Assembly (NCBI RefSeq): GCF_048569485.1
Contig: NC_134364.1
Coordinates: 131,524,752 to 131,588,751 of the forward strand
Reading direction: 5' to 3'
Source of the DNA: Anomaloglossus baeobatrachus
Taxonomy: Eukaryota > Chordata > Amphibia > Anura > Aromobatidae
DNA: 64,000 bases
Part shown: positions 1-11,201 of the stretch, in pieces
How positions within the stretch are numbered: position 1 is the first letter of the stretch
Layout of the letters: each line of letters opens with the position of its first letter
Translations under genes and position numbers: made by a program
The notes under the pieces: generated by a model
The model's database searches: none
Told to the model about the DNA's origin: nothing
The model's input: the letters and a program-made list of their open reading frames with translations, nothing else

Positions 1-365
1 CAACTAGGCAGCTGTGGATTGGAATCCGCAGCGCAGAGTGGCCCAAGTTTTCTGGCCCCCCCCGCTGCGAATTGCAGTCCACAGCGCCCCAGAAAACGGC
101 GCTTTCATAGACGCGCCATCTTCTGGCGCTGTATCGAACTATTCCAGTGGCCCTGGTGCCAGGTGGCACGCTGGGTAAGAAGGGGTTAATACCAGCTGGT
201 ATAAAGCCCGAGATTCTTAATGTCAGGCCAAGTTTGACCCGGCCATTAAGATTCTCCAATAAAGGGTTAAAAAAAAGACATCACACAGAGAAAAATAGAC
301 ACATTAGGGACTCCATGTTTATTACTCCCTCTCACCCCTCCACGATAGAGAGATTTCTGTACTGA
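1..365. repeat. Unclassified interspersed-repeat-like sequence
   Basis: No credible coding frame. The stretch holds a GC-rich part, a short 'ggggttaataccagctggtat' type segment and an AATAAA-containing end (about 258-275) followed by an A-run. That looks like the 3' end of an old retroelement, but I cannot assign a family. Confidence 0.3.
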
Positions 366-535
366 CCATGCCAAGAGAGAGAGAGGGAAAAGAGAGGAGA
401 GAGGGTAGAGAGAGAGGGAAGAGAGAGAGAGAGGGAAGAGAGAGGAGAGAGGAGAGAGAAGAGAGAGGAGAGGGTTGAAGAGAGAGAGAGCGGGGTGGAA
501 GAGAGAGAGAGGGAAGAGAGAGAGAGGGAATAGAG
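366..535. repeat. GA-rich microsatellite
   Basis: About 170 bp of interrupted (GA)n/(GGGAA) repeats on the plus strand. The long Ser/Leu-rich frames on the opposite strand come only from this low-complexity tract and are not genes. Confidence 0.9.
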
Positions 536-1371
536 GTGCTCTGTCACCAACTTGCACCACTCTGTGACTTGTTGTGCAGGTGACAGAGTGGAGAAAGTTG
601 GTCCCATGCAGCATGACAGGTGAAAGAGCAGAGCCGTGACATGCTCTGCTCTGACACATGCGGTGCTGCATGTCACCAGCTTGTCAGTCTCTGGCTGCGT
701 CCTGTGCTGCTGGTGGGAGTAAATGATCACACCGCCTGACACCACACGCTCTCCTGACAGCTGAGCAGAGCTGGCGGCTGGATAGTGTGATCACATACTT
801 ACGTGATGGGGGGGGTTCAGCCACTGGCGCCCTGTACCTCACCAATCTGCCGGACGCTCAGCCCTCTTCACCGCTCCACACTGGCGTCCCGTACCATCCT
901 CCGGATCCTTCCCTCGATGCTGGGCTGTGACATGCGCTAGTCACCGCCCACAGCCCAATCAATCACTGTGAGTGGCGCCAGCATCCCCTGACGTAACGTT
1001 TGAGAGTCCGTAACTTGACATGACGTCAGAGGATACCGGCGGCCGCAGCACAAGGGGGTCATGTGACCAGCACTGTGCGTGCAGGATAGCGCCGCTCAGT
1101 GTCAGAACTGCAAATAGAAGCCAATGAAGAAAACACCTAAAATAGTAAGTTACACTCATATAGAAAATAAATAAAATGGGTGAACCACCCCTTTAAGTAA
1201 ATTGCTAATGTCGTTGAATGTTATAATGTGTGCAAGAAAATGTTCTGCCGATAGCAAACCACCAAGTGGGCTAAGGGATGGTCGGGGAAGCTAAAGGTAT
1301 TCTCGTAAGGATGGACACCACCCTGAAGAGAACAGTAAGTGTCACACACCCTGCCTGAAGTGATCCACACA
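536..1371. other. No gene seen; old repeat-like spacer
   Basis: No domain-bearing frame. Around 940-1200 there is a CpG-containing block with a TGACGTCA-like site (1020-1027, 'tgacgtca') and a 'gggtgaaccacccctttaag' type segment that looks like part of a dispersed repeat. Nothing here supports a host gene. Confidence 0.5.
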
Positions 1372-1662
1372 TGTGCCGCCCCCGTGCCAGCAGCCGGGCT
1401 GCTCGGATCCGGATCCGCAGGGTAGCTCAAGGGATCTTCCGGACCCGGGGGTCGTTCGGACACTTCAAATAAAAGGGGACGTATTTGTATGGGATTTACC
1501 GTAATCACTGTGTGACGCCATCCATGGTGTGTGGTGAGATGTGGCACCACCGCTACTGTTATGGGGTACCCGGGGACAATGGGATGGCAGCTGGATATTA
1601 ACCCCTCTGTGGGTAGGGATGGATGCCCCGGGGCCCAGTGTCTCTGTGCTGAGGACGGTGAT
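1372..1662 (-). mobile_element. Solo gypsy-type LTR, 3' part (continues at 14365-14981)
   Basis: The terminus TGTGCCGCC lies at 1372 and the sequence continues through the family's 'gtgacgccat' block (about 1512) to 1662. There it is interrupted by the composite insertion 1663-14350 and resumes at 14365, ending in ...GCATCACA at 14981. The 4-bp target duplication CACA is at 1368-1371 and 14982-14985. It is a solo LTR of about 0.9 kb, old, with no internal region. Confidence 0.75.
1649..1662. repeat. 14-bp target-site duplication of the composite insertion (left)
   Basis: CTGAGGACGGTGAT at 1649-1662 is repeated exactly at 14351-14364. It marks everything between as one insertion into the solo LTR. 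The length fits target-primed retroelements such as Penelope-like elements rather than the 4-bp duplications of the LTR elements here. Confidence 0.8.
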
Positions 1663-1750
1663 AACAGAGAGTGATAGAAGAAGGGTCTTAATTCCGCGCC
1701 AAGGACTCAATGGATCCAGGAAGAGATTAATGCTTCTTTAATAACATGCA

Positions 1751-1797
1751 CAAGTCTACGCGTTTCTGGAGACACAGCTCCCTTCATCAGGACATTG
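1751..1797 (-). ncRNA. Hammerhead-like ribozyme motif (mirrored copy)
   Basis: Minus-strand copy of the motif at 14055-14101, with the same CTGATGA core, GAAA segment and GTA cleavage triplet. It is present because of the inverted arms. Confidence 0.45.
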
Positions 1798-2348
1798 GCA
1801 AGAGAACATCAAATCTGGTTTCAAGTGAGATGGTGAAGTATAAAAGCATGCAATGATGTCATAGGAAACACCCATCCTGAAAAAAAACTTTGAAAGCGGG
1901 CGGGATCCAGATCATTCTAGAAATCTGTATGTTCCAACAGTTCCCTGAATATTGAATTATGATCAAAAAAAGTTATATACACTTCTACTAACATACAGTA
2001 AATATGTACAATAATCCTGACAAGGGAAAAAACAAAATAGATATATAATATATAATAGATACTGAACGACATACACAGGGTTAGAACCTGGTGTAAAAGA
2101 AAGAAAAACAGCACGATGTCATGGAGGAGCAGAGACATCAACCACAGGACCACCGCCCCGAGTCGTAATCTATCATAGTCCTAAGGTGGTTTCCTATTAG
2201 GCAGGCAGCCTAAGGGTATAATGATGGAGCTCAAATTGCTGTCAAGGAATTGCTAGAAGAGAGCGGATGGCCGAGGGCTATGTGTGGAGTATATTGTGGA
2301 ACCTTCAATGAAATGCAGCACGGAGCTAGTGTCAGAGAGGTGAACAAA

Positions 2349-4431
2349 TGTGGCGCCCCTGACCTGGTCAGGCACCACAGAGTATTGCACCCATGCGGGG
2401 GCAATGCTTCCAGGTAATCTCCAAAGGCCAGGATGAGGTGCACACACAAACATATAGTGACCAGGCTTCCCACATTACCAGAGGGGACCCTTGAGTAGCC
2501 AGAAGGAGTTAACTTTCAATTCCCAGCTGTGGGTGTGTTCAGGGGCTGGTTGCTAGGAAGCAGGGCAGAGAGAGAGAGGAAGAGGGAGTCTGGAGGAAGA
2601 AGTTGAAGTGTATGGAGGGGGAGCAGAGAAGCTCCCGTGCAGACAGGTCCTGAGGAGTGCTGTAGCTGAAAGCGGAGGAGAACGGAGTACTGTGGGTCGG
2701 CCTGAAGAGCATCCAGAGAAAGAGGGGTGGCTGAGTACGGAGATCCCGGTATCCGAGCACCGAAGGGGAACTAGATCCCCAGTACAGGCAGCAAACCAGT
2801 CAGAGCTGCTCAATCTACAGGTGGGGATACTCCATGCCCTCACCACTACTACGCAGCGCTCGGGCCAAGCAGCAATCAGCAGGCCCATAAGGGGATAGGG
2901 CCAGAAGCCATCCCACCAAGGCCACGCTGCCGGCGGACGAGCCAGAGAGAGGGGAGCAGGGTGGTAACAGCTTCCCTGGAGGGGTCCTACCATGCTTCAA
3001 GCAAAGGACCCTCCCAAAACAGAAGGGGTGCAAGGAAGGCGAGTGGACAGCTACCCTCAGAACGGCCTCCTGGAATTCCTGGTTCCACCTGGTTATCACA
3101 GTGTCGCCCGGGCATCTCACCGTGACCTCCCAACAGTGAGTAAACACATTGAAAGACTTTTAGACTGTGTTTGAGTTCTTCTGCGACTTGTGGTACTACA
3201 AACCCCACACCGGGCCCTGGGGCTTGCCTCACTCTCAGGAGGCTACTACATCCGACTGCACCCACCATCAGCCCCAGGCGTCCCCTAACCTGCAGTGGCG
3301 GTCCCCACTGACCGCAATACTGAGAGTGGCGTCACGATCAAAACTGAAGATTCCCTACCTGTGACCAGTACCAGCTACGTGGAGTCCCTGAAGGTATGCA
3401 CCGATACAACACCTGTGGGGCTTCACATCTTCTGGCGTCACGAACAGGATAAGGACTAGACCTGTTCAGACAGGTGACCGTGTGCCTCAGAGGTCCGACC
3501 GCAAAAATTGAACCGCCGCCATATTGCCATCTTCAAAAGCGCGCGCTGCAGCCCGCGCGAGGGAGAAGAGCACCGCCCACGAAGAGGTGTGGCCGCCCCA
3601 GAATCCCCACAATTCAGAGAGTGTTCTGACCCAGGAAGTGGAAAGGGAGCGCGCAGATTTCTGAAGAAAAATGGACGCTGCAGGAGGTAATGCCCCTGGT
3701 CAGGGCGACGCAGCCCAAGCGATGCCAGCCCCTGTCGCGCTGGACGCCGCAGCGCCTGGTGCCGGTGCCGCGGTCGCAGCTGCGCCGGCCGAGGTCGCCC
3801 CCATAATGCCAGTGTCCTTGTTGTATGCCCCAGGGGCGCAATGGCTGCCTCAATACGCCGGTAAAATAGACACGCTGACCGGGTTTAAGAAAAAGATCAA
3901 CACCCTGCTAGACATGCACGCGATGACTGGTAAACAGAGGGCCGCTGTGGTGCTGGGACAATTGACTGGAGCAGCAGAATTGGAAGCTGAGTCCTGGGCC
4001 AATGATGACCGGAGCTCTGTTGAGACCATCTTTGCCAAACTAGCAGCTGCTTTTGAACACCGCACGGAGGGAGAGCTGAGAACGGACTTCTATCACTGCC
4101 GTCAGAAGCCCCAAGATAATATAAGAGACTATGCCCTCAGGCTGCAGGCTGCACTACGGGCTCTCAAGCTGGTGGACCCTGTCAGTGATCAGGAAGGAAA
4201 CCGGATGATGAAGGAACAATTCTTGCGGGGCCTGCGCTCTCCTGAGGATGGGAAGCAGATGAAGCTGTGGTCCCTAGAACACCCCGACGTGGACTTTGCC
4301 ATTCTGAAAGACCGGGCAGTGAAAGCACTCCAACCCCCTGTGGACACAGACCCTGCCAGTTCCACGGCTGCAGGCGCAGAATCCTCCACGCAGGCCCTGA
4401 TGACTGCAAAAGGACTCAACGCGCCAGCAGA
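2349..4431 (+). mobile_element. Truncated gypsy copy (A family): 5' LTR, leader and part of gag
   Basis: A fossil fragment. The LTR is 2349-3427, the primer-binding site TGGCGTCACGAACAGGAT is 3433-3450, then comes the leader and the first part of gag (from 3671). It is broken: pol and the 3' LTR are absent and the 3' border joins composite sequence at about 4431. It is nearly identical to the 5' end of element A and arose by inverted duplication, so it is young. Confidence 0.85.
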
Positions 4432-5216
4432 GACCCATCCTGAAAAAAAACTTTGAAAGCGGGCGGGATCCAGATCATTCTAGAAATCTGTATGTTCCAA
4501 CAGTTCCCTGAATATTGAATTATGATCAAAAAAAGTTATATACACTTCTACTAACATACAGTAAATATGTACAATAATCCTGACAAGGGAAAAAACAAAA
4601 TAGATATATAATATATAATAGATATACTGAACGACATACACAGGGTTAGAACCTGGTGTAAAAGAAAGAAAAACAGCGCGATGTCATGGAGGAGCAGAGA
4701 CATCAATCACAGGACCACCGCCCCGAGTCGTAATTTATCATAGTCCTAAGGTGGTTTCCTATTAGGCAGGCAGCCTAAGGGTATAATGATGGAGCTCAAA
4801 TTGCTGTCAAGGAATTGCTAGAAGAGAGCGGATGGCCGAGGGCTATGTGTGGAGTATATTGTGGAACCTTCAATGAAATGCAGTACGGAGCTAGTGTCAG
4901 AGAGGTGAACAAAGTTCAGAGGCGTGGGGAAAAAAACACAACCAACGTACGCCTGTGCAGACTGGTGCTCAGAAAAAACAGGCAAAAATCAGAGAGACAC
5001 AGTGTCTAACATATAGAAACTCGGGGGATATATATTCACTGGGGGAAAAACTTTATATTGGATGGACCACGGTCAAAAAACAGCTCATCTATAATGAAAA
5101 ATGGAGCAAGTTTTTTTTATATATATATATTTTTATATTTATTCGGAAGTGTGCGTCCGATGTAATAGTATATAGGAATACATCACAAATATAGCTCTTA
5201 TTACTATTTAAATTAT

Positions 5217-5348
5217 GTTTGAACCTCATTCAAACTATAATAAGTTCAATTACTGGAGGAGGGGGATGATCATAATGTAAATGTTTACATTATGATCATC
5301 CCCCTCCTCCAGTAATTGAACTTATTACAGTTTGAATGAGGTTCAAAC
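5217..5348. repeat. Near-perfect 65-bp palindrome (2-nt loop)
   Basis: Arms 5217-5281 and 5284-5348 are reverse complements with one mismatch. Further out, 5203-5217 pairs with 5386-5400 across an interruption. It lies where the inverted composite copies meet. Confidence 0.9.
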
Positions 5349-5425
5349 TTAGTTTGCCCCTTGTCGTTTTTCACCCCCCCAACCACATAATTTAAATAGT
5401 GTGTAATAGTAATTTAATAGTGAAC

Positions 5426-5429
5426 TTTG
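5426..5429. repeat. 4-bp target duplication TTTG of element A
   Basis: TTTG at 5426-5429 and again at 13504-13507 directly flanks the two LTRs of element A. The unoccupied paralogue at about 4905-4920 shows one copy. Confidence 0.85.
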
Positions 5430-6508
5430 TGTGAAGCCCCACAGGTGTTGTATCGGTGCATACCTTCAGGGACTCCACGTAGCTGGTACTGGTCACAGGT
5501 AGGGAATCTTCAGTTTTGATCGTGACGCCACTCTCAGTATTGCGGTCAGTGGGGACCGCCACTGCAGGTTAGGGGACGCCTGGGGCTGATGGTGGGTGCA
5601 GTCGGATGTAGTAGCCTCCTGAGAGTGAGGCAAGCCCCAGGGCCCGGTGTGGGGTTTGTAGTACCACAAGTCGCAGAAGAACTCAAACACAGTCTAAAAG
5701 TCTTTCAATGTGTTTACTCACTGTTGGGAGGTCACGGTGAGATGCCCGGGCGACACTGTGATAACCAGGTGGAACCAGGAATTCCAGGAGGCCGTTCTGA
5801 GGGTAGCTGTCCACTCGCCTTCCTTGCACCCCTTCTGTTTTGGGAGGGTCCTTTGCTTGAAGCGTGGTAGGACCCCTCCAGGGAAGCTGTTACCACCCTG
5901 CTCCCCTCTCTATGGCTCGTCCGCCGGCAGCGTGGCCTTGGTGGGATGGCTTCTGGCCCTATCCCCTTATGGGCCTGCTGATTGCTGCTTGGCCCGAGCG
6001 CTGCGTAGTAGTGGTGAGGGCATGGAGTATCCCCACCTGTAGATTGAGCAGCTCTGACTGGTTTGCTGCCTGTACTGGGGATCTAGTTCCCCTTCGGTGC
6101 TCAGATACCGGGATCTCCGTACTCAGCCACCCCTCTTTCTCTGGATGCTCTTCAGGCCGACCCACAGTACTCCGTTCTCCTCCGCTTTCAGCTACAGCAC
6201 TCCTCAGGACCTGTCTGCACGGGAGCTTCTCTGCTCCCCCTCCATACACTTCAACTTCTTCCTCCAGACTCCCTCTTCCTCTCTCTCTCTGCCCTGCTTC
6301 CTAGCAACCAGCCCCTGAACACACCCACAGCTGGGAATTGAAAGTTAACTCCTTCTGGCTACTCAAGGGTCCCCTCTGGTAATGTGGGAAGCCTGGTCAC
6401 TATATGTTTGTGTGTGCACCTCATCCTGGCCTTTGGAGATTACCTGGAAGCATTGCTCCCGCATGGGTGCAATACTCTGTGGTGCCTGACCAGGTCAGGG
6501 GCGCCACA
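5430..6508 (-). repeat. 3' LTR of element A
   Basis: 1079 bp and nearly identical to 12425-13503. The polypurine tract abuts it at 6509-6521 on the minus strand. Confidence 0.93.
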
Positions 6509-7061
6509 TTCCCCCTTAGTTATCATCAGCACGTCCTCGGGCTGCAAAGACAAGAGAAAGAAAAAAAAAGGTAAATACAAATTTTTCCCACACAGGGGCA
6601 ATTATTTACATTTAAACATGCCAGGTACCATTCCACCACCAACCACCCACATGTCCGAACCCACCCAAAAACCTCCAGGAGGTAGGTCACCGGTCCTTTT
6701 GGTAACCAGGTCTGGGCCATCACATTCCCCAGACCTTTCCTCCAATCTTCCTCTCCTGAGGGGAATGGTGTAAGGTAGGCCCCATAAACAGGCGTACCCG
6801 CTTCCGAGTGTTGGAGGGCAGGCCCCATAAACAGGCGTGCCCCCTTGTTGGTGCAGAGCCATGCCCCTCAACAGGCAGACCCTGTGGTTGGTACCAAGAA
6901 GGCAACTTTTTACAATGCAAAAGTTTGTGGTTAAAGCCAGTTCATAACCAGTGGTCTAACAATTTAAGAAGGTCTCACAATAGTCCTTGTGGGCACATTT
7001 CGCTTAAACGTTGCTTAACTATAAACAGGTTAAACATTACATTTCATACCGTCACTTTCAA
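6509..7061 (-). other. 3' non-coding region of element A with polypurine tract and acceptor-like site
   Basis: On the minus strand, AACTAAGGGGGAA (6521-6509) precedes the LTR. A pyrimidine tract ending in TTTGCAG (6570-6542) ends 33 nt before the LTR. About three imperfect 60-bp units containing 'cctgtttatggggcc' lie at 6776-6893. The region is clearly related to 20178-20857 of the cold-shock element. Confidence 0.8.
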
Positions 7062-10000
7062 CTAAACTGTACTTTGTCTATAGCGTAATGGGAGCTGACC
7101 AAAGTTGCTGCGGGTTGATCTACGCAGTACTATACTGTCATCTGTCTGAGGTTGTGTCCTCCCACCCGATGTATGTGTCTCAATGTGAATTCTGGGTGTA
7201 CTGGGTACTGATACCAATGCGTGGTTTTCTGCTTCAGCTACATTTGGCACTTCTAGGTTCTGAACAGGTGCTTCTAGGTCTCCTACTTCTCTAGATTGAG
7301 TGAATGTAATGACTGGAATAACAACTGCTCCATTGTATTGAGGCCAACTTGCTGGAAAATCTCCAAGCGCAGTATGGATCATCCTTTCTTTTGGTTCTTG
7401 AACTGGCAAAGGGTTGGGAATTTCTCCAGGGATTCTTAGTTGTTCAGGACATTTCTTTAGGCGATCTCTAGAAACGACAGCTGTTGTTTTTCCTCCATCT
7501 TTGCTGATAAGGCATGTCTTTTCATTGCTAAGCGTTGATGGTAACACAGTATAGGGTTCTTCTTCCCAGTGATTGTCAAGTTTATGACGCCTTCTCTTTC
7601 CCTTGAGAACTATATCTCCTGGCATCAAAGGAACAGCAGGTGCTTTTCGATTGTAGGCTTTTTCTTGTTTCTCACGCTGCTGAGTCAGGCTTCGCTCCAC
7701 ACACTCTTGTACTTTCTTGTATTGGGCTTGGCGGTTGGAGTCCCAATCAGCACCTTGTTGATGGTCTTCAGGGGTCTCAACTCCCATTTCCAGATCTACT
7801 GGCAACCTCCCTGGTCTGGCCCTCATCAGGTATGCCGGTGTGCAGTTCGTGGAACTCACAGGGATGTTGTTATACATGTCCACTAGATCGGGCAGTTTTT
7901 CTGGCCACTGACTTCGTTCCTCCAATGGGAGCGTCTTCAGAAGATCGAGAATGATGTGGTTCATCTTCTCACACATGCCATTGGTCTGAGGATGGTAAGG
8001 CGTAGTACGGATCTTCTGGCAGCCGTATAGGTTACAAAACTCCTTAAACACTTCAGCTTCAAAGGCTGGTCCTTGGTCAGTGAGCACTTGATCTGGATAG
8101 CCATGTGGTCGACAGAAGTGTGTCTGGAAAGCTTTGGCTGCAGTTTGACCTGTCAAGTCCTTGACTGGTACTACCACCAGGAATCTGGAGTAGTGGTCAA
8201 CCATAGTGAGAGCGTAGTTGTAGCCTTGTCTGCTGGGTGCCAACTTTACATGGTCCAGGGCCACGATCTCCAGGGGCCGTTTAGTTTGGATGGGCTGGAG
8301 TGGTGCTCTCTGGCGGTGCTGGTCTTTTCTTCTAAGATTGCAAGGCCCGCAGTTTCGACACCACTTCTCTAGGGCAGATCTCATGCCCACCCAGTAGAAT
8401 CTTACTTTAAGTAGGGCCTCCAGTTTCTTCCAACCAAAGTGGCCTGCACCATTGTGATAGGCTTCTAGCACCATCCTCGTATCCTTCTGTGGTACAATCA
8501 CTTGCCACACCTTCTCATGCGTCCTCGGGTCAATGATGCTCCTGTAAAGTTTGTCTTGATAGATGAATAATCGACCCCTCTCCTTCCATAGGTACTGTGC
8601 CTCAGGTGGGGCTCCTTTGTCAAGGCTGGCGCCAGGCTGGCTGATCAGTTTCTTTACCAAGCCTACCGCTGGATCATTTTCCTGGGTCTCCTTCCAGTTG
8701 TAGTGAGGTAGTGGGTTCAGGGTCACCTCTTGGCGGTTGGCACGCGACTGCCGACACTGTTTTGCTCCATGGCGATGGAACGCTGGCAGCTCAATCTCTT
8801 CAAGATCATCTTCATCTTCACCCTCGTCTGCTAGGTGAGGCATCCTGGACAGAGCATCTGCGTTGCCGTTCTTGCGGCCAGCTCGATACTTGACAGTAAA
8901 GTCATAATTCGCCAGTCGGGCTACCCAACGCTGCTCCATGGCACCCAATTTAGCAGTATCCAAGTGGGTCAGGGGGTTGTTGTCCGTGAAGACAGTGAAT
9001 TTGGTGGCTGCCAGGTAGTGCTTGAACCGCTCTGTGATAGCCCATACCATGGCCAGGAACTCTAGCTTGAATGAGCTATAATTCTCCGGGTTTCTTTCAG
9101 TAGGCCTGAGCTTCCTGCTGGCGTAAGCAATCACACGCTCTTTGCCTCCCTGCACCTGTGAAAGCACTGCTCCCAGTCCCACATTACTGGCATCGGTGTA
9201 CAGTACGAATGGCAGACCGTAGTCAGGGTAGGCTAGGATCTCTTCACCCGTCAAGGCCCCTTTCATTTGTCTGAAGGAGTGTTCTTCTGCTTCTCCCCAG
9301 TGAAATGGCGGGCCGGAGATCTTTCCTCTCTTCTTTGGGTGGCCTACCAGGAGCTCTTGCAAAGGCGCTGCCATTTTCGTGTAGCCCTTGATGAACCTTC
9401 TGTAGTAGCCTACCAAGCCAAGGAACTGACGTACCTCCCGGACGGTAGTAGGTGTGGGCCATTCCTGGATGACTGTGACCTTCTCTGGGTCCGGTGCTAC
9501 TCCTTCTGCACTGACCACGTGACCTAGGTACTGGACCTTTGGCTTCAGTAAATGGCACTTGGATGGTTTCAGCTTCATTCCATATCGGGATAGTGCTTCA
9601 AAGACTTCAGCCAGGTGTTTCAGGTGGTCCTCGTAGGTCTTGGAGTACACGATGACATCATCCAGGTAGAGCAGGACGGTTTCAAAGTTGAGGTGCCCTA
9701 GGCAGCATTCCATAAGCCTCTGGAAGGTCCCGGGGGCATTGCAGAGTCCAAATGGCATGCTGTTGAACTCACAGAGGCCCATTGGGGTGGTGAAGGCCGT
9801 CTTCTCCCGATCTTCTTCTGCTACAGATACTTGCCAGTAGCCACTAGTAAGATCTAGGGTAGAAAAGTAGTTAGAGGCTTTCAAGGCAGCGAGGGATTCC
9901 TCTATCCTTGGCAAAGGGTAGGCATCCTTGTGTGTTATCTGATTTATCCGTCTGTAATCCACACACATCCTCATCGTGCCATCCTTCTTTCTTACCAGGA

Positions 10001-11201
10001 CTAGGGGAGCTGCCCAGGGGCTGCAACTGTCCCTTATGACTCCTGCCTCCTTCATGTCCTTCAGCATGTCCTTTGTGCGCTGGTAATGGGCTGGTGGAAT
10101 AGGCCTATGTCTTTCCTTAATGGGAGGATGACTGCCTGTGGGTATGTGATGTTGCACCCCTTTGATCCTACCAAAGTCTAGTGGGTTCTTACTAAAGACC
10201 TGCTCGTATTCCTGCACGACCCTGTAAACCCCATGTTTCTGGTAGTCGGGTGTAGAGTCAGTCCCCACGTGTAGTTTCTGGCACCAGTCCTCTAACTGCT
10301 TTTGGGAGGTCTCGCCCTCTTTTGAGTCAGCTTGTGTCAGGGGACCTACAGGTGTTATGGCGTCATCTGAGCATGTAAACAGTTTGGCTATGGTAGCGTA
10401 CCTTGGTAGTCTGGCTTCCTCCTCCCCACAGTTCAACACTCGTACAGGCACTCGTCCCTTGTGTACATCAACTACCCCCCTGGCTGTCAGAATCGTGGGC
10501 CAGTGGTCTGAATGAGTGGGCTCTAGTACAGCCTGGTAATCTTGTCCTCTGAGACCTACCGCTGCTCTACACCACATCATCATTTCACTCCGTGGGGGTA
10601 TCACAATGGGGTTAGCATCCATCACCCGTACACTACCAATCTCACCGCCAGTCTGTTTTACCTGTTGCTTCCTCAGAATGATTCGGATCTCCTTTTGCAA
10701 GGCTCTTTGAGACCTGCCGTCAGCACCTTCAACAATCTGGTGAAGCAACAACAACACTTCCCCTAGGCAATTTTCTATGACATTAGTGCCTAAAATCATT
10801 TGCGGGTTCCTTTCTCTAACATCAGTGTCCACAACAATCAGTCCTTGTCCCTTCATTTCCTGCCTTCCCACCTTTATGGTTACCTCTTTGACCCCGATCT
10901 GGTCTATAGGTTGTCCGTTGGCAGCATAGATGGTGAGGGAGGGGTCCGGTGGTCGGAGATCGCCGTCCGACCAAAACCTCCGATAAAGGACATGCGGGAT
11001 CGTGGTGACCTGAGAGCCGGTGTCCAATAATGCCGGGGTAGGGATCCCGTCCAAGACGATGGACAGGACAGGACGTCCACCCACGTACTGATCACAGCAG
11101 CGACTTGGGCCTGATCTTCTTAATCCTGAGGACTGGCCCTCGGCCCCAGGTTTGACTCGTTTAAAGGACAGGCCCTTGCATAGTGACCTGCCTTCTGGCA
11201 A
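7062..11201 (-). CDS. pol: Pol polyprotein of gypsy element A (1379 aa)
   Basis: Pol supplies the enzymes for copying and integration. Visible in order: aspartic protease with DTGS at about residue 60; reverse transcriptase with YLDD at about 511; RNase H with YTDAS at about 669; an HHCC-type integrase zinc domain (HFGWKK ... CRNCGPC, about 920-965); and the integrase core with DHVK, TDQGPAFE and PQTNGMCEKMN (about 1000-1090). The domain order PR-RT-RH-IN is that of Ty3/gypsy. The frame overlaps the end of gag; this family makes Gag-Pol by frameshift or read-through. Expected to act in cytoplasmic particles and then the nucleus. A fossil that looks whole. Confidence 0.95.
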   Translation of the reverse strand: MPEGRSLCKGLSFKRVKPGAEGQSSGLRRSGPSRCCDQYVGGRPVLSIVLDGIPTPALLDTGSQVTTIPHVLYRRFWSDGDLRPPDPSLTIYAANGQPIDQIGVKEVTIKVGRQEMKGQGLIVVDTDVRERNPQMILGTNVIENCLGEVLLLLHQIVEGADGRSQRALQKEIRIILRKQQVKQTGGEIGSVRVMDANPIVIPPRSEMMMWCRAAVGLRGQDYQAVLEPTHSDHWPTILTARGVVDVHKGRVPVRVLNCGEEEARLPRYATIAKLFTCSDDAITPVGPLTQADSKEGETSQKQLEDWCQKLHVGTDSTPDYQKHGVYRVVQEYEQVFSKNPLDFGRIKGVQHHIPTGSHPPIKERHRPIPPAHYQRTKDMLKDMKEAGVIRDSCSPWAAPLVLVRKKDGTMRMCVDYRRINQITHKDAYPLPRIEESLAALKASNYFSTLDLTSGYWQVSVAEEDREKTAFTTPMGLCEFNSMPFGLCNAPGTFQRLMECCLGHLNFETVLLYLDDVIVYSKTYEDHLKHLAEVFEALSRYGMKLKPSKCHLLKPKVQYLGHVVSAEGVAPDPEKVTVIQEWPTPTTVREVRQFLGLVGYYRRFIKGYTKMAAPLQELLVGHPKKRGKISGPPFHWGEAEEHSFRQMKGALTGEEILAYPDYGLPFVLYTDASNVGLGAVLSQVQGGKERVIAYASRKLRPTERNPENYSSFKLEFLAMVWAITERFKHYLAATKFTVFTDNNPLTHLDTAKLGAMEQRWVARLANYDFTVKYRAGRKNGNADALSRMPHLADEGEDEDDLEEIELPAFHRHGAKQCRQSRANRQEVTLNPLPHYNWKETQENDPAVGLVKKLISQPGASLDKGAPPEAQYLWKERGRLFIYQDKLYRSIIDPRTHEKVWQVIVPQKDTRMVLEAYHNGAGHFGWKKLEALLKVRFYWVGMRSALEKWCRNCGPCNLRRKDQHRQRAPLQPIQTKRPLEIVALDHVKLAPSRQGYNYALTMVDHYSRFLVVVPVKDLTGQTAAKAFQTHFCRPHGYPDQVLTDQGPAFEAEVFKEFCNLYGCQKIRTTPYHPQTNGMCEKMNHIILDLLKTLPLEERSQWPEKLPDLVDMYNNIPVSSTNCTPAYLMRARPGRLPVDLEMGVETPEDHQQGADWDSNRQAQYKKVQECVERSLTQQREKQEKAYNRKAPAVPLMPGDIVLKGKRRRHKLDNHWEEEPYTVLPSTLSNEKTCLISKDGGKTTAVVSRDRLKKCPEQLRIPGEIPNPLPVQEPKERMIHTALGDFPASWPQYNGAVVIPVITFTQSREVGDLEAPVQNLEVPNVAEAENHALVSVPSTPRIHIETHTSGGRTQPQTDDSIVLRRSTRSNFGQLPLRYRQSTV

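Larger units (their letters stand above)
1663..4431. repeat. Left arm of 2.77-kb inverted repeat
   Basis: The arm matches the reverse complement of about 11417-14189 at nearly full identity. It spans composite sequence, a whole LTR, the leader and part of gag. The LTR/host junction (2348/2349) is the same as that of element A (13503/13504). The arms therefore duplicate an already occupied site and are not two separate insertions. Confidence 0.85.
4432..5429. repeat. Composite-element segment including spacer and hairpin
   Basis: 4432-4913 repeats 1870-2348 almost exactly, in the same orientation. Here it reads straight through 'gtgaacaaagttca' without an LTR, so it is an unoccupied paralogue of the site where element A landed. 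From 4914 to 5429 there is AT-rich sequence with a strong hairpin and no gene. Confidence 0.7.

Noticed and set aside
267-745. Ser/Leu-rich minus-strand frames of about 135 aa
   Set aside because: Products of the GA microsatellite; no domain and no start context of note.
2349-4431. Independent gypsy insertion
   Set aside because: It shares the exact host junction of element A, so it is a duplicate made by the inverted repeat rather than a separate insertion.
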